Shown here: positions 34,107-36,432 of the stretch, piece after piece
How the letters are laid out: every line of letters starts with the position of its first letter
Position numbering within the stretch: position 1 is the first letter of the stretch
From: Alphaproteobacteria bacterium
GTDB lineage: Bacteria > Pseudomonadota > Alphaproteobacteria > UBA9655
Length of the DNA stretch: 36,432 nucleotides
Assembly: GCA_021731585.1 (NCBI GenBank)
Contig: JAKFXB010000021.1
Coordinates: 1-36,432, forward strand
Reading direction: 5' to 3'
Notes under the pieces: model-generated
Database searches by the model: none
The model's input: the letters and a program-made list of their open reading frames with translations, nothing else
Told to the model about the DNA's origin: nothing
Made by a program: the position numbers and the translations under genes

Positions 34107-35033
34107 CTAGGCACTACGGCGAGGAACAGAGATATTTTTGAGATTCTCTTCAATGTCCTTTTGGGAAGGAAGACTCACTTGTGCGCCTTTGGTTAAACAC
34201 GCAAGACCTCCGGCAACGACGGCTTTTTTAAGGGCAAGTTGCAACTCAACTCCCTCATCCAAATTGGCCGCAAGGACACCCACAAAAGCATCCCCGGCTG
34301 CAGTCGTATCAACCGCATCAACTTGCATGGCTCCCACTTCCCACGTACCTTCGGGTGTGCAGGCAACCGCGCCTTCTTTCCCAAGAGTCACGATACATAT
34401 GAGGTTATAATTGGCGGCCACACGCTTGGCAACAATGGTGGGCGAGATCACATCAAACCCTAAATGAAGCCCTAAATAAGCCGCCTCACTTTGGTTCATA
34501 ACCAAAACATCCAAGGAGTCAAGAATGTCATGAGGGATCGAATGGGCAGGAGCTAGGTTCAAGATAAGGCGCGTCCCATATTTTTTAGCGCGCCGGATGA
34601 GTTTCCAGTTTTCCTCAATAGAAGTTTCCATTTGAAGCACAAGAGTATTTCCCTTGGCCAACAGAAAATTTGGAATTTCCGACTCTTGATTTTCCAAATT
34701 CGCGCCCGTTGCAACAGTCACTTGATTTTCTCCCTGGCCATCCACGGAAACAGTCGCACACCCTGTTGGTAAACTGGAGCTTTGCCCAACCCCCATCAAC
34801 TCAATACCGGTTGTTTTTAAGGAGTCTAGAATCATCCGTCCAAACTCATCATTTCCTACTTTGCTGAATAATTTAACTTGCGCTCCCGCCTTCGCGGCAG
34901 CAACTGCTTGGTTGCCTCCTTTACCTCCTGGAATTAATTGATAACTTGGACAAAGCACTGTGTCTCCTGGACGCGGGAGCTTTTCAAGCTGCATAACCAT
35001 ATCCATATTCAGAGAACCAAAAACAACAATCAT
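34107..35033 (-). CDS. rbsK: Ribokinase (PfkB family)
   Basis: This 308-residue kinase phosphorylates ribose at O5. The N-terminal signature is FGSLNMDMV followed by IPGGKGGNQAVAAAKAGA (Gly36-Gln42). The C-terminal signature is VDTTAAGDAFVG, with the catalytic base Asp248. GGAGG lies 9 bases before the ATG. The length is typical. No ribose transporter is in the window; the gene is upstream of putA and probably co-transcribed, which would pair use of a sugar and an amino acid as carbon sources. Confidence 0.93.
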   Translation of the reverse strand: MIVVFGSLNMDMVMQLEKLPRPGDTVLCPSYQLIPGGKGGNQAVAAAKAGAQVKLFSKVGNDEFGRMILDSLKTTGIELMGVGQSSSLPTGCATVSVDGQGENQVTVATGANLENQESEIPNFLLAKGNTLVLQMETSIEENWKLIRRAKKYGTRLILNLAPAHSIPHDILDSLDVLVMNQSEAAYLGLHLGFDVISPTIVAKRVAANYNLICIVTLGKEGAVACTPEGTWEVGAMQVDAVDTTAAGDAFVGVLAANLDEGVELQLALKKAVVAGGLACLTKGAQVSLPSQKDIEENLKNISVPRRSA

Positions 35034-35199
35034 AGGCTTCTACCTCCCAAAGGGGCTAAAGGTGGACAATTTCGTGTCCAAAGTATCAATGAATAGGTAT
35101 CGGAGCAACGAAAATTTAGTTCACCCTATAGACAAATCGCTCAAAATCATGTGTTATAAATGGATAAAGTTATCATAAAATTTGAAGCGGATAAGAAGG

Positions 35200-36366
35200 A
35201 TGCGGCATATCAGACAAAATGGACTTAAACTTATTTCACTTTGTTTGACGTTTTGTTTTCTTCTCTCCCATGATCTTCTCGCACGGAAAGATGCTTCCAT
35301 TGTCATCTGTGCTGAAACCGGCACCATCCATCATGAACACCAAGCCGATGCAGTTACCCATCCAGCATCGCTCACAAAAATGATGACCCTTTACATGACC
35401 TTTAAAGCCATAAAAGAAAAAAAACTCTCCCTTCATCAAACTCTTCCCGTCTCTCACCAGGCCTCAAAACAAGCTCCCTGTAAGCTTTGGCTCAAGCCTG
35501 GGTCAACAATCACCGTACGGGAAGCCATCCTTGCCCTCATTACAAAGTCGGCCAATGATGCGGCTGTTGTCTTGGCTGAAGCTCTTGCAGGAACGGAAGC
35601 TAAATTTTCTCAAATTATGACGCGCCAAGCTCAAAAATTGGGCATGACCAAAACCGTTTTCAAAAATGCGTCGGGCCTGCCTAACATGCAACAAGTCACA
35701 ACAGCGCGCGACATGGCTACCCTCTCTCGTTCCCTATACAAGCATTTCCCGGATTTCTTTCATCTCTTTAAAACACCCAAGTTTGTTCATAAGGGTGTGG
35801 TTCACAATAATCACAATAAGCTTTTACGACAAGCAGGCTTTGAGGGAATTAAGACTGGTTTCATTAATGCCTCTGGCTTTAATTTAGCGGCCTCCGTTGT
35901 CCGAAGTAACAAACGGATTATTGCTGTTGTAATGGGCGGAGAATCAGCACAGCTCCGAGATAAGAAAATGCTAAAACTGGTTGAAGCAACCTTCATAAAA
36001 ATAAAAGGAAAGCCCTCTCTTCATAATGAAAACAACTCTGATTCCATTGAACATTTAATTCAAGCCTTAGGACCAATCACACCCTCTCCCAAAAGTCATA
36101 TCACACATACGGCCTATCTTACAGACAAAGGAACTGTGAAAGTCTTAAAAGCAAAATATAACTCCGTTGATGAGATTTTAAATGTCATTGAAGAGGATAA
36201 ACCCAAACTTGTTAAAGTAAAATCATCCTCTCAGAAAAAGCCTCAAAAAACGACAAAATCCAAAATAAAAGCCTCATCAACGCAAAAATTTAAAGCAAAA
36301 AACAAAAAGAGCTCCATGACAAATGCGAAAAAACAAAAGCCAAAAAAGCGCTTAAAGCAAGCTTAG
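35200..36366 (+). CDS. dacA: D-alanyl-D-alanine carboxypeptidase (low-molecular-weight PBP)
   Basis: This 388-residue penicillin-binding protein trims the terminal D-Ala of peptidoglycan stems. Motifs counted from the ATG at 35200: Ser57-Lys60 in HPASLTKMM, Ser117-Asn119 in TKSANDAA, and Lys218-Thr-Gly in GIKTGFIN. A signal peptide (ending LLA) precedes the domain. The last 75 residues are very rich in Lys, Ser, Gln and Thr (KKPQKTTKSKIKA), unlike the amphipathic anchor of classical DacA; this tail could bind the wall or nucleic acid. A TTG six codons upstream (35182) is an alternative start, and neither has an ideal Shine-Dalgarno. The intergenic 35034-35199 carries the divergent promoters with rbsK; none was clearly identified. 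Confidence 0.9.
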   Translation: MRHIRQNGLKLISLCLTFCFLLSHDLLARKDASIVICAETGTIHHEHQADAVTHPASLTKMMTLYMTFKAIKEKKLSLHQTLPVSHQASKQAPCKLWLKPGSTITVREAILALITKSANDAAVVLAEALAGTEAKFSQIMTRQAQKLGMTKTVFKNASGLPNMQQVTTARDMATLSRSLYKHFPDFFHLFKTPKFVHKGVVHNNHNKLLRQAGFEGIKTGFINASGFNLAASVVRSNKRIIAVVMGGESAQLRDKKMLKLVEATFIKIKGKPSLHNENNSDSIEHLIQALGPITPSPKSHITHTAYLTDKGTVKVLKAKYNSVDEILNVIEEDKPKLVKVKSSSQKKPQKTTKSKIKASSTQKFKAKNKKSSMTNAKKQKPKKRLKQA

Positions 36367-36432
36367 GAGTTCACCTATCGTGAAAAAATATTACTTCTTT
36401 TTATTTGCTGTCTCTCGATAAGCACTTTATCT

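Overview
The window looks like a piece of chromosome from an AT-rich alphaproteobacterium. Three things point that way: the gene order lpxD-fabZ-lpxA-lpxI-lpxB with the alpha-type LpxI instead of LpxH, the dapA-smpB pair beside a divergent soluble lytic transglycosylase, and a three-subunit proton-translocating transhydrogenase (pntAA-pntAB-pntB). A run of lineage-specific secreted proteins (Ser/Pro-rich, Sel1-like, DUF2608-like, S8-like), an Rpn-family nuclease gene and two core genes broken by single nonsense codons suggest a host-associated lineage, perhaps Holosporales-like, with relaxed selection. That placement is inference from content; no rRNA or tRNA gene was seen.

Layout. Positions 1-7000 form a polyhydroxyalkanoate (PHA) locus: two different class I-like PHA synthases transcribed divergently, a 61-residue secreted peptide behind the second, a secreted subtilisin-like (S8) protease, and a convergent phasin. 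Positions 7000-8350 hold ubiA and a 2Fe-2S ferredoxin. Positions 8350-15350 are an accessory block of secreted or outer-membrane proteins of unknown role, plus an Smr-domain protein. Positions 15350-18700 carry smpB, dapA and the divergent lytic transglycosylase. A secreted DUF2608/HAD-like protein (18.7-19.6 kb) is followed by the pnt operon (19.6-22.5 kb). An Rpn-type nuclease gene with a perfect 24-bp tandem repeat then converges on the lipid A operon (23.6-28.0 kb). After a small secreted protein with a strong terminator come a photolyase, a flavodoxin-like protein, PutA and ribokinase, all on the minus strand. The window ends with a divergent penicillin-binding D-Ala-D-Ala carboxypeptidase.

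Most notable observations. (1) pntA and lpxB are each interrupted by one in-frame stop codon (TAG and TAA) while the flanking frame stays fully conserved. (2) lpxB also carries a 69-base in-frame insertion containing a 40-bp palindrome, resembling the protein-coding palindromic elements of Rickettsia. (3) The dapA and transglycosylase start codons are divergent and only 14 bases apart. (4) A small ORF continues in the same frame after the TGA stop of a secreted protein gene. (5) Secreted proteins of otherwise different sequence share a recognisable signal-peptide pattern and Ser/Pro-rich low-complexity segments. No convincing entirely new multi-gene system was found. The best candidates for new biology are the palindromic element and the secreted protein set.
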